Source: Halochromatium glycolicum
Lineage (GTDB): Bacteria; Pseudomonadota; Gammaproteobacteria; Chromatiales; Chromatiaceae
Assembly (NCBI RefSeq): GCF_016584085.1
Contig: NZ_NRSJ01000031.1
Location: 1 to 58,013 of the forward strand
Reading direction: 5' to 3'
DNA: 58,013 nucleotides
The notes beneath the pieces were generated by a model. That model was given only the letters and a program-made list of their open reading frames with translations. It did no database searches and had not been told where the DNA came from. Positions 25,896 to 38,126 of the stretch are shown one piece after another; the stretch's first letter is position 1; the number at the start of each line of letters is the position of its first letter. Position numbers and translations under genes: made by a program.

Positions 25896-25968
25896 AGGGA
25901 TGGACCTCCGCGTCGCCTTGCCGTGCTAGGGCCGTTCCAGGGGCGGCCTCGCCCCCGATGCACGCGGC

Positions 25969-27489
<1,521 letters not shown>

Positions 27490-27777
27490 ATGTCCCTGAA
27501 TAGCAGCGATGTCGCCAAGATCGCCCACCTCGCCCGGCTTGCCGTCGATGACAGCGAGCTGCAGCACTTCAGCGCCGAGCTCAGCAGCATCCTCGACCTC
27601 GTCGAGCAGATGCACAAGGTCGAGACGACCGGCATCGAGCCCATGTCGCACCCGCTGCATATGACCCAGCGTTTGCGGCCCGACAGCGTGACCGAGACCG
27701 ATCAGCGCGAGCGCTTTCAGGCGATGGCGCCGAGCACCGAAGAGGGTCTGTACCTCGTGCCCAAGGTGGTCGAATAG
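27490..27777 (+). CDS. gatC: Asp/Glu-tRNA amidotransferase subunit C
   Basis: Small subunit of GatCAB, which converts Glu-tRNA(Gln) or Asp-tRNA(Asn) to the amidated form. The 95-aa protein starts [19 protein letters not shown] and has the family text [17 protein letters not shown] and RPDSV. The ATG at 27490 matches the family start; the frame extends left to 27409 without similarity. It is 122 bases from gatA. Confidence 0.93.
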   Translation: MSLNSSDVAKIAHLARLAVDDSELQHFSAELSSILDLVEQMHKVETTGIEPMSHPLHMTQRLRPDSVTETDQRERFQAMAPSTEEGLYLVPKVVE

Positions 27778-27899
27778 CCAGCGCGAGAACGCTCGGCTGG
27801 TCGCCAAGGCCCAGTCGAACCTGATACCCATCGCCCAGATGCGGTCCAGCACGCGCGGATACCGGTCCGGGCCCGAGTCCTGCGACATTGAACGAGCCC

Positions 27900-29354
27900 A
27901 TGCATCAGCGAACAATCAGCGACATCGCCGCCGCATTGCGGGCTGGCGAGCTCTCCGCGCGCGAGCTCACCCAGCACTACCTCGCGCGCATCGAGCGCCT
28001 CGATCCCGCGCTCAACAGCTATATCAGCGTCACCGCCGAGCAGGCGCTGGCCGCGGCCGATCAGGCCGACGCCCGGCTGCGCGCCGGCGACGCCGGCCCG
28101 CTGACCGGCATCCCGATCGCGCACAAGGACATCTTCTGCACCGACGGGATCAAGACCAGCTGCGGCTCGCGCATGCTCGACAACTTCATCGCGCCCTACG
28201 ACGCCACCGTGGTCGAGCGGCTACGCGCCGCCGGCTGTCCGACACTGGGCAAGACCAACATGGACGAGTTCGCGATGGGCTCGTCGAACGAGACCAGCTT
28301 CTACGGCCCGGTGCGCAATCCCTGGGACACAGAGCGCGTGCCCGGCGGCTCCTCGGGCGGCTCGGCCGCGGCGGTCGCCGCCGGCCTCTGCGCGGCAGCG
28401 ACCGGCACCGACACCGGCGGCTCGATCCGCCAGCCGGCCGCCTTCTGCGGCGTCACCGGCCTCAAGCCGACCTACGGACGCTGCTCACGCTGGGGCATGA
28501 TCGCCTTCGCCTCGAGTCTCGACCAGGCCGGCGTGCTGGCGCGCAGCGCCGCCGACGCCGCCCTGGTGCTGCAGGCGATGGCCGGCTTCGATGAGCGCGA
28601 CTCGACCAGCGCCGACGCGCCGGTGCCCGACTACGGCACCACGCTCGAGAGCCCCATCGACGGCCTCAAGATCGGCCTGCCCAAGGAGTATTTCGGCGAG
28701 GGCTTGGATGCCGGCGTCGCCGCCTCGGTCGAGGCCGCGATCAACGAATACGAGGCGCTCGGCGCTACCGTCAGCGAGATCAGTCTGCCCAACGCCCCGC
28801 TCTCGGTGCCAGTCTACTACGTCGTCGCACCGGCCGAGTGCTCGTCGAACCTGGCCCGCTTCGACGGCGTGCGCTATGGCCATCGCTGCGAGGCGCCTGC
28901 GGATCTCGAGGACCTCTACAAGCGCAGCCGTGCCGAGGGCTTCGGCGCCGAGGTCAAGCGCCGGATCATGATCGGCACCTACGTGCTCTCGGCCGGCTAC
29001 TACGATGCCTACTACCTCAAGGCGCAGCAGCTGCGCCATCTGATCAGCGACGACTTCCGCCGCGCCTTCGAGCAGGTCGACGTCATCCTGGGGCCGACCA
29101 CACCGAGCACCGCCTTCGCGCTCGGCGCCAAGACCGACGACCCGGTCGCGATGTACCTGAACGACATCTACACCATCGCCACCAATCTCGCCGGCCTGCC
29201 CGGGGTCTCGATCCCGGTTGCGCCGGCCGAGGGCATGCCGGTCGGGCTTCAGCTCATCGGCGACGTCTTCCAGGAAGGACGCCTGCTGAACATCGCCCAT
29301 CGCCTGCAACAGGCGACCGACTGGCACCTGCTGACCCCGGCCGACGCCGCATGA
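27900..29354 (+). CDS. gatA: Asp/Glu-tRNA amidotransferase subunit A
   Basis: Glutaminase subunit of GatCAB that releases ammonia for transfer to the tRNA-bound amino acid. The 484-aa protein has the amidase signature with Lys76 (HKDIF), cis-Ser151 ([15 protein letters not shown]) and nucleophile Ser175 (GGSIRQPA). The ATG at 27900 gives the usual start [16 protein letters not shown]; a TTG at 27888 is in frame but adds only four residues. gatB does not follow: it is about 10 kb downstream. Confidence 0.93.
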   Translation: MHQRTISDIAAALRAGELSARELTQHYLARIERLDPALNSYISVTAEQALAAADQADARLRAGDAGPLTGIPIAHKDIFCTDGIKTSCGSRMLDNFIAPYDATVVERLRAAGCPTLGKTNMDEFAMGSSNETSFYGPVRNPWDTERVPGGSSGGSAAAVAAGLCAAATGTDTGGSIRQPAAFCGVTGLKPTYGRCSRWGMIAFASSLDQAGVLARSAADAALVLQAMAGFDERDSTSADAPVPDYGTTLESPIDGLKIGLPKEYFGEGLDAGVAASVEAAINEYEALGATVSEISLPNAPLSVPVYYVVAPAECSSNLARFDGVRYGHRCEAPADLEDLYKRSRAEGFGAEVKRRIMIGTYVLSAGYYDAYYLKAQQLRHLISDDFRRAFEQVDVILGPTTPSTAFALGAKTDDPVAMYLNDIYTIATNLAGLPGVSIPVAPAEGMPVGLQLIGDVFQEGRLLNIAHRLQQATDWHLLTPADAA

Positions 29355-29406
29355 GCGCCGCCGCAGCCGCCCGGATCACCCGAACGACCGTCACGCAGCG
29401 CGCCTG

Positions 29407-30873
29407 ATGCCGGCGCGCGAGCGTCCGCGGATGCGCCTGGGGCACGATAAGCGCCTGCCGCTTACCCTCGGCGTGATCCTGGTGGTCGGCTTCCTGAGCG
29501 TTAACCTCTACAGCTTCACAGTCTCCAGCAACGCCGTGCGCGAGATGCTGGTCCAGAACACGCTGCCGCTGACCAGCAACAACATCTACTCCGAGATCCA
29601 GGCGAGCCTGTTGCGCCCGATCTACGTCTCCTCGCTGATGGCGCACGACACCTTCCTGATCGATTGGATGGCGCAGGGCGAACGCGATACCGACCAGGTC
29701 ATCCGCTACCTGCAGGCGATCCAACAGAAGTACGAGGTCTTCTCCGCCTTCGTAGTCTCAGCGCTGACGCTCAGGTACTACCACCACGACGGCGTGCTCA
29801 AGACGCTCTCAGAGGATTCCAAGAAGGATCAGTGGTTCTTTACGATGGTGCCGCACCCGAACGCCTATCGCGTCGATATCGACACCAACGAGGCCGACGA
29901 TAACCAGCTCACGATCTTCATCAATCACAAGATCATCGATACGGACGGCCGCTTCATCGGGGTGACCGGTGTCGGCCTCGACGTCGCCAACATGTCGCAA
30001 CTGATCGCCGACTACAAGGCACGCTATGACCGCGACATCTACTTCGTCGATCGCCGCGGCATCATCCAGAGCCACGCCGATGAGCGGCTGATCGGCACCG
30101 CCGACATCCACGAGCGGGCCGGCATCAGCGCAATCGCCGACCAGATCCTCAGCGGCGAGCAGGGTTCGCTGGTCTACAGCGGTGACCGGGGCCCGGTCTT
30201 CCTGCGCTATCGTTTCATCCCGGAGCTCGACTGGTATCTACTCGTCGAGCAGGGCGAGCGCGCCGCCGTCGCGCGTCTGCGGACCGCCTTCTACCACAAC
30301 CTCGCGGCCGGGGCCGTGGTCACCCTCATCGTGCTCCTGATCAGCACCTACACGGTGCGCCGCTTCCACGAGCGCCTCGCCCGCATGGCCACCATCGATC
30401 GGCTCTCGGGGCTCTACAACCGCGAGGCCTTCGAGGCCCTGTTCGCCCGGGCGAGCGCCAGCGCGCGACGCTACGGGCAACCGCTGTCGCTGATCCTGTT
30501 CGACATCGACCTGTTCAAGCACATCAACGACCAGCACGGGCATCTCGCCGGCGACCGCGTCATCGAGCAGGTCGCGCAGTTGGTCCAGCGCGGCCGGCGC
30601 GCGAACGATCTGCTCGCCCGCTGGGGCGGGGACGAATTCGTCTTGCTGCTCGCCGATTGCGATCTGGCCGCTGCCCACCGCTTGGCCGACGGGCTGCGCC
30701 AGGCGGTCAGCGATGCGATCGTCGTGCCCGAGTGCAACCGCCCGCTCACCCTCAGCCTCGGCATCGCCGCCTACCATCAGAACGATACGCTCGATGAGCT
30801 GCTCGGTCGCGCCGACGAACAGCTCTACCGGGCCAAGGCGGCCGGGCGCAATCGGGTCGCGAGCGGCGCCTAG
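29407..30873 (+). CDS. Membrane diguanylate cyclase with periplasmic dCache sensor
   Basis: Makes the second messenger c-di-GMP from two GTP. The 488-aa protein has a membrane helix near residues 17-37, a large periplasmic dCache-like sensor (about 40-290), a second helix (about 300-320) and a GGDEF domain. The active motif GGDEF is at residues 407-411. RAND, an inhibitory RxxD site, lies five residues before it, so product inhibition is expected. It starts 53 bases after gatA and opens the stretch that separates gatA from gatB. The sensed ligand is unknown. Confidence 0.92.
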   Translation: MPARERPRMRLGHDKRLPLTLGVILVVGFLSVNLYSFTVSSNAVREMLVQNTLPLTSNNIYSEIQASLLRPIYVSSLMAHDTFLIDWMAQGERDTDQVIRYLQAIQQKYEVFSAFVVSALTLRYYHHDGVLKTLSEDSKKDQWFFTMVPHPNAYRVDIDTNEADDNQLTIFINHKIIDTDGRFIGVTGVGLDVANMSQLIADYKARYDRDIYFVDRRGIIQSHADERLIGTADIHERAGISAIADQILSGEQGSLVYSGDRGPVFLRYRFIPELDWYLLVEQGERAAVARLRTAFYHNLAAGAVVTLIVLLISTYTVRRFHERLARMATIDRLSGLYNREAFEALFARASASARRYGQPLSLILFDIDLFKHINDQHGHLAGDRVIEQVAQLVQRGRRANDLLARWGGDEFVLLLADCDLAAAHRLADGLRQAVSDAIVVPECNRPLTLSLGIAAYHQNDTLDELLGRADEQLYRAKAAGRNRVASGA

Positions 30874-30920
30874 CTCGGTGTCATGGCTGGCGGACGAACC
30901 GGATCAAGCGCGCCGCGATC

Positions 30921-31130
30921 TCAACCCCCTTGATCGCCAGCGTCCAGCCAGTCTTCTACGGTGAGGCCGTCGACGCGTCGAAACTCGCCGAGATTGTTCG
31001 TCACCAGTGTTGCGCCCTCCGCGCGAACGTGCGCGGCGATCACTAGATCCATGTTGCCGATCGGGGTGCCCGCCTTACGCAGATCCGCGCGGATGCACGC
31101 AGAGTGGGCGGCGGCCAGCCCCGCTCCTGT
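30921..31130 (-). pseudogene. C-terminal remnant of a VapC-type PIN toxin
   Basis: The last 60 residues of the frame match the end of VapC ribonuclease toxins: IRADLRKAGTPIGNMDLVIA, then AHVRAEGATLVTNNLGEF and RRVDGLTVEDWL. The frame is open to 31388, but nothing upstream resembles the N-terminal half with its first catalytic Asp, and no VapB antitoxin gene is adjacent. I read it as a truncated, inactive toxin gene. Confidence 0.65.
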
Positions 31131-31376
31131 GGCGCTTCCTGCTCCCGTATAGACCAGAACACCTGATGGGCAACGTCGCGAGCTGGCGCAGGGGCATCGG
31201 AAAAAGGGATCGGGTCGATGGCCGTCACCCAGTTGAAACGGAGCCGGCGTTGTACCATGGTCACGTCCTTCGGCCGCAAGGCGCGCGGACCAGTCCGAGC
31301 ACGAAGCCAGGAGCCAGCCGGCGGGATCGCGGGCTGGCATCGGCCACCACAAGATGCCGGAACAGCGAGGCACACA

Positions 31377-31724
31377 ATGAAGCGCCATTTTCCCTTGTTG
31401 ATTGGTTTCCTGTTGCTGTCATCGACCTCTGACGCCCAGTTCACCGGGCCATCGTCGGCGGGCCGGGCCAGCACGGTCGCCCAGGCGCAGCAGGCCGCGA
31501 TCGAATCCTATGTCACGGTTACGGGCAACCTCGTCGCCCACCTCGGAGAGGATTATTATCGGTTCCGGGATCAGACGGGTGCGATCCGGGTGGAGATCGA
31601 GCCGCCGGTCTGGCGGAACCGGAAGATCGGCCCCGACACCAGGGTGCGGCTGGTCGCCGAGGTCGATCGCACTGCGACCGGAAGGCGCTACCTCTGGGTC
31701 GAGTCACTCGAGATCGCAGACTGA
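31377..31724 (+). CDS. BOF (YgiW/YdeI-like) periplasmic protein
   Basis: A 115-aa exported protein with a signal peptide (cut near DAQF) and a bacterial OB-fold: VTVTGNLVAHLGEDYYRF, then VRLVAEVDRT and RYLWVESLEI. Relatives (YgiW, YdeI) affect stress tolerance and bind unknown small cationic ligands. The ATG at 31377 has GAGG 6 bases upstream. The frame extends left to 31218 but overlaps the toxin remnant. Confidence 0.8.
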   Translation: MKRHFPLLIGFLLLSSTSDAQFTGPSSAGRASTVAQAQQAAIESYVTVTGNLVAHLGEDYYRFRDQTGAIRVEIEPPVWRNRKIGPDTRVRLVAEVDRTATGRRYLWVESLEIAD

Positions 31725-31785
31725 TGCCGGCCCTGCCACGGGCGATCAGCTGCTGGGCCTGACCATCCTCGGAGACCAAGTCGCG

Positions 31786-32088
31786 ATGGAGCCTGACATC
31801 ATCGGCCATTGCTGGCACTGCGGCGCCGATCTGACGCGCGCCGACTACGGCCGCGAGAACCACTGCCGCAGCTGCGGCAAGGCCACACGCTGCTGCCGCA
31901 ACTGTCGGCTCTACCAACGCGGTCGCCCGAACGACTGTCTCGAGCCGCTGGCCGAGCCCGTCGCGGACAAGACGCGCGCGAACTTCTGCGAGCACTTCGA
32001 CCCGGCACCGCGGCCGGCGGCGGATCGACCCGCGAGCTCAGCGGATGAGGACAGCCTCCGGCAGGCGGCCGAGGCGCTGTTCAAGTAG
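31786..32088 (+). CDS. Cys-rich zinc-ribbon-like protein
   Basis: A 100-aa protein with clustered cysteines: HCWHCG, then CRSCGKATRCCRNC and a later DCLEP and FCEHF. This spacing suggests one or two zinc ribbons. The C-terminal third is Ala/Pro-rich and disordered. I recall similar unnamed proteins in gammaproteobacteria but no function. It lies between the BOF protein and the RND adaptor, all on the plus strand. Confidence 0.7.
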   Translation: MEPDIIGHCWHCGADLTRADYGRENHCRSCGKATRCCRNCRLYQRGRPNDCLEPLAEPVADKTRANFCEHFDPAPRPAADRPASSADEDSLRQAAEALFK

Positions 32089-32219
32089 ACCCCGCCAAGC
32101 CGTCTTGCCGATCCCAGGCGGCCGGCGTGCGGCGCCACCGCGCCGCGTTGAGCGGTTCCAGATCAAAGCGCCTCACGAGCAACCAGCACCAGCCGATCCG
32201 CCGGCCCGGAACGCACAGC

Positions 32220-33710
32220 ATGAGCCAGCACACCGCCACCATCGACGGGGAAGCGCGCGCGCTCGGCTGGCGCTCGACGTTGGTCACCATTGCCGTCATC
32301 GCCGCGCTGGCCGCCGGGCTGATCCATTGGATCGATAGCAGCGAGCCGAAGGCGCAGCGCGAAGCCGCCACCAAGCGCACGGCCATGCTGGTCGCCGTCG
32401 AGCGCGTGCGGCGCGGGACCTTCGCGCCGACCATCACCGGCCTGGGCCGGGTCGCGCCTGCGCGCGAGATCATCCTCAGCCCCCAGGTCGCCGGGCGCGT
32501 GATCGCGGTCGCCGACAGCCTGCTGCCGGGCGGTTTCGTCGCCGCGGGCGAGCCGCTGATCCGCATCGACCCGGCCGACTACGCCAACCGCGTCCAGCAA
32601 CGCGAGAGCGCCCTGCAGCAGGCCCGATCCGAGCTCGCGATCGAGCTCGGCCGCCGGGATGTGGCGCGCACCGACCTCGAGCTGCTGGACCGCGAGCTGA
32701 CCCCGGAGAACCGGGCGCTGGTCCTGCGCGAGCCGCAGCGGCAAGCGGCGCGCGCGGCGGTGCGTGCCGCCGAGGCGGCGCTGAGCCAGGCGCGGCTGGA
32801 GCTGGCGCGCACGACCCTCGACGCGCCCTTTCCCGCCCAGGTCCTGAGCCGCACGATCGACCTCGGCTCACAGGTCGCGCCCGGCGCCGAGCTGGCGCGG
32901 CTGATCGGCATCGACGAGTACTGGGTGATCGTCACCGTACCGGTCGCCAAGCTGAGCCAGATCGCCTTCCCGGCCGACGGCGAGCCCGGCGCTTCGGTGC
33001 GGTTGCGAAACCGCACCGCCTGGCCCGACGGCGAATCCCGCCAGGGTCGTCTCCGCCACCTGATCGGGGCGCTCGACGATCAGACGCGGCTCGCCCGCGT
33101 GCTCGTCAGCGTGAGCGATCCGCTCGCGCGCGCGGCCGAGACGGCTGGGCCGCGCCTGCTCGTCGGCGCCATCGTCCAGGCCCAGATCCCGGGTCGGCCG
33201 CTGACCGACGTCTTCCGCATCGATCGCGACGCCCTGCGCGAGAATGATCGGCTGTGGCTGAACGTCGATGGGACCCTGCAGATCCGCGACGCCCAGGTCG
33301 TGTTCAAGGACCGGCAGTACGCCTACATCCGCGACGGGCTGAATGACGGCGATTGGCTGGTCACCAGCAGTCTGGCCACCGTCGCCGAAGGCGCGCCATT
33401 GCGCACGGAGGCCCAGAAGCCAGCGCAAGGCTCAGCTGAGAGCACCGCATCAGGCAACGCCTCAGAAGGCAACGCCAAAGCAGGAAGCGCCACAGCAGCC
33501 AATGCCGCGCAGGATGCTGCACAGGACTCGGCACAGGGCTCGGCACAGGGCTCGGCACAGGGCTCGGCACAGGGCTCGGCACAGGGCTCGGCACAGGGCT
33601 CGGCACAGGGCTCGGCACAGGGCTCGGCCTCGGAGACCTCACCAGCGAACGCCGCAGAGGCTGCGGCAGAGGCTGCGGCACAGGACCCGGCACCGGACGC
33701 CGCACCATGA
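32220..33710 (+). CDS. RND efflux periplasmic adaptor with GSAQ repeat tail
   Basis: Membrane-fusion subunit linking an inner-membrane RND pump to an outer-membrane channel. The 496-aa protein has a membrane helix (about 20-40), a biotinyl-lipoyl domain ([20 protein letters not shown]), a long alpha hairpin (about 115-190) and beta-barrel domains to about 395. The last 95 residues are Ala/Ser/Gln-rich with eight exact GSAQ repeats, unusual for the family and presumably disordered. The stop overlaps the pump start by 4 bases. No outer-membrane channel gene is near. Confidence 0.88.
   Translation: MSQHTATIDGEARALGWRSTLVTIAVIAALAAGLIHWIDSSEPKAQREAATKRTAMLVAVERVRRGTFAPTITGLGRVAPAREIILSPQVAGRVIAVADSLLPGGFVAAGEPLIRIDPADYANRVQQRESALQQARSELAIELGRRDVARTDLELLDRELTPENRALVLREPQRQAARAAVRAAEAALSQARLELARTTLDAPFPAQVLSRTIDLGSQVAPGAELARLIGIDEYWVIVTVPVAKLSQIAFPADGEPGASVRLRNRTAWPDGESRQGRLRHLIGALDDQTRLARVLVSVSDPLARAAETAGPRLLVGAIVQAQIPGRPLTDVFRIDRDALRENDRLWLNVDGTLQIRDAQVVFKDRQYAYIRDGLNDGDWLVTSSLATVAEGAPLRTEAQKPAQGSAESTASGNASEGNAKAGSATAANAAQDAAQDSAQGSAQGSAQGSAQGSAQGSAQGSAQGSAQGSASETSPANAAEAAAEAAAQDPAPDAAP
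33531..33626 (+). repeat. 12-bp tandem repeat, eight perfect copies
   Basis: Eight exact head-to-tail copies of GCACAGGGCTCG lie inside the adaptor gene and encode the GSAQ repeats. The lack of any substitution points to recent expansion by slippage. A 12-bp unit keeps the frame, so copy-number change alters only tail length. Confidence 0.9.
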
Positions 33711-36700
33711 CCGCAGCCGAGCGACCCCCCTCCACAGGCGGCCCGATCGCCTGGATGGCGCGCCATGCGATCGCCGCCAACCTGATGATGATGATCCTGC
33801 TGGCGGGCGGGCTCTGGTCGGCCGCGCAGATCCAGAAGGAGGTCTTTCCGCAGTTCCAGCTCGATATCGTCACCATCAGCGTCGGCTATCCGGGCGCGGC
33901 GCCGAGCGAGGTCGAAAGCGGCATCCTGCAGCCGATCGAAGAGGCGGTGCGCGGGCTCGAAGGCATCCGCGAGATCAGCGCACGCGCGAGCGAAGGCTGG
34001 GGCCGCGTCGAGATCGAGCTGGTCGCCGGCGCCGAGCGGATGAAGGCCTTTCAGGATATCGATCAGGCGATCGCGCAGGTGCGGACCTTTCCGGAAGAGG
34101 CCGATGAGCCCGAGGTGCGTCTGCGGGAGCGCCAGCGCGAGGCGATGGAGCTCGGGCTCTACGGCGACGTCGACATCTGGACACTGCGCAAGCTCGCCGA
34201 GCGCCTGCGCGACCGACTCTTGAATGACCCGAACATCACCCAGGTCGAGCTCGGCTATGTGCCCGACTATGTCACCCATGTTGAGATCCCGGCCGCCAGC
34301 CTGCGCCAATACGACCTGTCGCTGCCCGAGGTCGCCCGGATCATCGCCCAATCGAGCCAGGACGTGCCGGCCGGCGCGGTGCGTACCTTCGATGGCGAGA
34401 TCCTGCTGCGCCTGCAGGAGCGCAAGGTCTGGGCGGACGAGTTCGCCGAGATCGACCTCCTCGCCAATGCCAGCGGCGCCGCGCTCAAGCTCGGCGACAT
34501 CGCAACGGTCCGCGACGGCTTCGAGGAAGGCAACTTCCACTCGCGCTTCAACGGCCGGCCGTCGACCGAGATCGTGATCTACCGCACCGGCCGCGAGTCG
34601 CCGTTGGAGATCGAGGCGCGCGTCAACGCGATCATGGCCGACTTCGAGACCCTGCTGCCGCCGAGTGTCGCCTGGCGGATCGATTCCAACAACGCCGAGG
34701 AGTTCCGCGAGCGCCTGACGCTGATCCTCGAGAACGGCGCCTTATCGGTGCTCATCGTGCTCAGCATCCTGTCGCTGTTCCTGGCCGCGCGCCTGGCCTT
34801 CTGGGTGATGATGGGGATGGCGATCGCGTTCATCGGCTCGCTGCTGTTGCTGCCGCCGCTCGGTGTGAGCATCAACATGATCTCGCTGTTCGGCTTCCTG
34901 GTCGCGCTCGGCATCGTCGTCGATGACGCGATCGTCGTCGGCGAGAACGTCTACGAGGCACGCAAGCAGACATCCGACCCGTTGGCGGCCGCGATCACCG
35001 GCACCCGCCAGGTGGCGGTGCCGGTAATCTTCTCGATCCTGACCAACGTCGTCGCCTTCGTGCCGCTGCTGTTCATCCCGGGCGAGACCGGGCTATTCTG
35101 GTGGCCGCTGCCGGTGGTGGTCATCACGGTCCTGCTGCTGTCGCTGCTGGAGGCGCTGCTGATCCTCCCGGCCCATCTGGCGCATGTGCCGCGCGCGCCG
35201 AGCGGTCACTCGCTCCTGCAGCCGCTCAAGGGGCTGCAGACGCGTTTCGCCGGTGCCTTCGACCGGTTCGTGCAGACGCACTACAGCCGGCTGCTCGATC
35301 TGACCCTGCGCAACCGCTATCTGACCATCGCCTCCGCGCTGGCACTGCTGGTCGTGATCGGCCACTATGCCAACAGCGATCACATGGGCATGATCAATAT
35401 GCCCGAGGTCGCGGCCGATGAGATCGAGGCCGGGGTCTCGATGCCGGTCGGCACGACGCCGGCCCAGGCCGGGCAGGTCGCACTCCGGCTGACCGAGGCG
35501 ACGCGGCGCCTATATGAGGCGAATGATCTGGACGCGGTCGCCGAAGGGATCAAGACCAACGTGCGCGGCCAGGATTTCATCGACATCGAGATCGTGATGC
35601 GCCCACCCGACCAGCGCGCGATGACCGCGAAAGAGGTCATCGCACTCTGGCGCGACGAGATCGGCGACATCCAGGGGGTGGACCAGATCACCTTCGAGGC
35701 CGAGCGCGGTCCCGGCGGCTGGCGGCCGGACATCCGCGTCGACCTCAGCCACAACGACATCGCGGTGCTGGAACAGGCCAGCAAGCGCCTGGTCGCGGAG
35801 CTGAACCGGTTTCCGAATACCGCAGACGTCAACGACAACTTCGACAAGGGCAAGAAGCGGATCGATTTTCGGCTGCTGCCCGAAGGTCGCGCCCTGGGCC
35901 TGACCCCGGACGCGGTTGGCGAGCAGCTGCGCGGCGCCTTCTTCGGCGCCTTGGCGGTTCGTCAGCTGCGCGGCACCAATGAGACCGAGGTCCGGGTCAA
36001 ATTGCCGGCGTCCGAGCGCGAGGATCTGGCCTCTCTCGAGGACTATGTGCTGCGCACCCCGGACGGGGTCGAGGTCCCGTTGTTCGAGGTGGCCGCCTTC
36101 GAGTACAGCGAGGCCTTCAGCACCATCCAGCGCCGCAATGGACGCCGGATCGTGACCGTCTCGACCGATGTCGAGCCGAAGCGCGAGATCGTCCAGGTCG
36201 TCGACGCCCTCAATAGCCGCATCCTGCCGCAGCTGCGCGCCGATTATCCCGGCCTGACCTGGAGCTTCCAGGGCTCGGACGCCGAGATGCGCGCCGCGAC
36301 CCAGACCCTATGGGGCTATTTCGGGCTGGCCATGATCGTGATCTACGCGCTGCTAGCGGTCGCCCTCAACAGCTACGCCCAGCCCCTGGTCGTGCTCAGC
36401 GCGATCCCCTTCGGCGTGATCGGCGCGGTGATCGGGCACATCATCATGGGCTTCGATCTGTCGCTGATCTCGCTGATGGGCGTCGTCGCCCTCTCCGGGG
36501 TCGTGCTCAACAGCTCGCTGATCATGACCGATTTCGCCAACCGCCAGCGCCGCGATCAGGGCGGCGCCTGCAGCGTCCATGACGCGATCCTGCTGGCCGG
36601 CCTGCGCCGTTTCCGGCCGATCATGCTGACCACCCTGACCACCTTCGGCGGACTGACGCCGATCCTGCTCGAATCCTCGTTGCAGGCGCAGTATCTGATC

Positions 36701-36841
36701 CCGATGGCGATTTCGCTCGGCTTCGGGATCATCTTCGCGACCAGCATCGTCCTGATCCTGGTGCCGTCGCTCTATCTGATGCTGGAGGATATCAACGGGA
36801 TCATGGCGCGCAGAACAAGGCGGCGAGTCGCCGAGATGTAA
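33707..36841 (+). CDS. RND-family efflux pump, inner-membrane subunit
   Basis: Proton-driven exporter of the AcrB/HAE1 superfamily. The 1044-aa protein has the full layout: first helix ([17 protein letters not shown]), large periplasmic loop, helices 2-6 with the proton-relay pair in [15 protein letters not shown], a second periplasmic loop, and helices 8-12 with [13 protein letters not shown]. Length is normal. Translation is coupled to the adaptor by an ATGA overlap. Substrate is unknown; the closest group seems to be the MexF/AcrB-like organic-compound pumps rather than heavy-metal CzcA types. Confidence 0.92.
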   Translation: MTAAERPPSTGGPIAWMARHAIAANLMMMILLAGGLWSAAQIQKEVFPQFQLDIVTISVGYPGAAPSEVESGILQPIEEAVRGLEGIREISARASEGWGRVEIELVAGAERMKAFQDIDQAIAQVRTFPEEADEPEVRLRERQREAMELGLYGDVDIWTLRKLAERLRDRLLNDPNITQVELGYVPDYVTHVEIPAASLRQYDLSLPEVARIIAQSSQDVPAGAVRTFDGEILLRLQERKVWADEFAEIDLLANASGAALKLGDIATVRDGFEEGNFHSRFNGRPSTEIVIYRTGRESPLEIEARVNAIMADFETLLPPSVAWRIDSNNAEEFRERLTLILENGALSVLIVLSILSLFLAARLAFWVMMGMAIAFIGSLLLLPPLGVSINMISLFGFLVALGIVVDDAIVVGENVYEARKQTSDPLAAAITGTRQVAVPVIFSILTNVVAFVPLLFIPGETGLFWWPLPVVVITVLLLSLLEALLILPAHLAHVPRAPSGHSLLQPLKGLQTRFAGAFDRFVQTHYSRLLDLTLRNRYLTIASALALLVVIGHYANSDHMGMINMPEVAADEIEAGVSMPVGTTPAQAGQVALRLTEATRRLYEANDLDAVAEGIKTNVRGQDFIDIEIVMRPPDQRAMTAKEVIALWRDEIGDIQGVDQITFEAERGPGGWRPDIRVDLSHNDIAVLEQASKRLVAELNRFPNTADVNDNFDKGKKRIDFRLLPEGRALGLTPDAVGEQLRGAFFGALAVRQLRGTNETEVRVKLPASEREDLASLEDYVLRTPDGVEVPLFEVAAFEYSEAFSTIQRRNGRRIVTVSTDVEPKREIVQVVDALNSRILPQLRADYPGLTWSFQGSDAEMRAATQTLWGYFGLAMIVIYALLAVALNSYAQPLVVLSAIPFGVIGAVIGHIIMGFDLSLISLMGVVALSGVVLNSSLIMTDFANRQRRDQGGACSVHDAILLAGLRRFRPIMLTTLTTFGGLTPILLESSLQAQYLIPMAISLGFGIIFATSIVLILVPSLYLMLEDINGIMARRTRRRVAEM

Positions 36842-37247
36842 CGGATATCGCCATTCCACGTGATCGCCGGACAGAAAGCACCGGAACAGTCAGCACCGAG
36901 GGGCTCAGCTTGTCCGGAAACCAGGGCGAGTGACGATACGATCAGTCAACTCCTCTCCAGCATCGCGTTGGCTTTGCCGTGAACAACCCCGCGGGCGTTG
37001 CATTCCGCGGCGTTGCGCGCGTCATGTTCGTTGGGCGCAAGGCTGGCTCATCGCACCTTTCCGCCTGAACAGCGGCTAAAATGTCCCGAGAATCTCGGCA
37101 TCTGCAGCCTCATCCTGCTCAGGGGTTGCCTTGAATCACTCAGGATTCATCGAGCGGCTTAACACCGCACCATGCGCGTTCGCGTGAATGCGCCACTCAT
37201 GATCGTTGCATCCTTCGTTTTGTCCTCAGCTATCGGAGCTCCCCGTC
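36842..37247. other. Intergenic stretch before the ion-channel gene
   Basis: About 400 bases with no supported gene. A small perfect palindrome, TGAATC and GATTCA around six bases, lies at 37132-37149, about 100 bases before the channel start, and could be a binding site. No clear promoter or terminator was recognised. Confidence 0.4.
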
Positions 37248-38099
37248 ATGCCGTCCCCCTTGTCGTTGCGTGCGCGCCTCGGCACCTGGATCGAATCCGC
37301 GCCCATCCAGCGCCTGATCATCGCGCTCATCGTCCTCAATGCCGTCACCCTGGGGCTGGAGACGTCGGAGACGGTGATGGCAAGTATCGGCCCGTTGTTG
37401 GTGAGCCTCGACCGGCTGGTGCTGGCGGTCTTCGTGCTCGAGATCGCCATCAAGCTGTTCGCCTTCGGCGGACGCTTCTTCCGCAATGCCTGGAACGTCT
37501 TCGATTTCCTGGTCGTCGGCATCGCGCTGGTGCCGGCGAGCGGCCCCTTAGCGGTGCTGCGCACCTTGCGGGTGCTGCGGGTGCTGCGGCTGGTCTCCAC
37601 GGTGCCGCGGCTGCGTTTCGTGGTCGAGGCCCTGCTGAAGGCGATCCCGGGCATCGCCTCGATCGCCGGGCTGATGCTGCTGCTGTTCTACGTCTTCGCG
37701 GTGATGGCGACCAACCTCTACGGCGCGCGCTTCCCGGACTGGTTCGGCAGCATCGGCGCCTCGATGTACACCCTGTTCCAGATCATGACCCTGGAGAGCT
37801 GGTCGATGGGGATCGTGCGCCCGGTGATGGCGGCCTATCCGCTGGCCTGGCTGTTCTTCGTCCCGTTCATCCTGATCGCGACCTTCACGATGCTGAACCT
37901 GTTCATCGGCATCATCGTCGACACCATGCAGACGATGCATGAGGCCGGCCACGAGGCCGAGCGCGAGCAGCTCGCGGGCGCGATGCACCAGGACACCGAT
38001 CGCGTGCTCCAGGAGATGCAGCGCATGCGCCAAGAGCTGAGTGCGCTACGGACGAGTGTCGAGGCGATCGAGCACGCGCGGCCCGAAGCGCCGCGCTGA
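37248..38099 (+). CDS. Voltage-gated sodium channel (NaChBac/NavAb type)
   Basis: Single-domain, six-helix channel that assembles as a tetramer in the inner membrane. The 283-aa protein has S1-S4 between about residues 20 and 125; S4 carries Arg105, 108, 111 and 114 at three-residue spacing. The pore holds the selectivity filter TLESWSM (181-187), the same heptad as in NavAb, so sodium selectivity is expected. The end is a helical coiled-coil tail. The ATG at 37248 has GGAG 9 bases upstream; a TTG at 37206 is a less likely start. Its cellular role, perhaps motility or pH homeostasis, is unknown. Confidence 0.92.
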   Translation: MPSPLSLRARLGTWIESAPIQRLIIALIVLNAVTLGLETSETVMASIGPLLVSLDRLVLAVFVLEIAIKLFAFGGRFFRNAWNVFDFLVVGIALVPASGPLAVLRTLRVLRVLRLVSTVPRLRFVVEALLKAIPGIASIAGLMLLLFYVFAVMATNLYGARFPDWFGSIGASMYTLFQIMTLESWSMGIVRPVMAAYPLAWLFFVPFILIATFTMLNLFIGIIVDTMQTMHEAGHEAEREQLAGAMHQDTDRVLQEMQRMRQELSALRTSVEAIEHARPEAPR

Positions 38100-38126
38100 G
38101 CAATCAAGCGCCTCTGCGCGGTGAAA

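Noticed and set aside
33323..34540. A 405-codon minus-strand ORF over the RND genes
   Set aside because: It is antisense to the adaptor tail and pump gene, is open mainly because of the 12-bp repeat and GC-rich codon bias, and has a low-complexity CAEP repeat without a known domain.
37172..37942. 256-codon ORF overlapping the sodium channel
   Set aside because: It is the same strand in another frame, Arg/Ala-rich, and lacks the hydrophobic pattern that the channel frame shows clearly.
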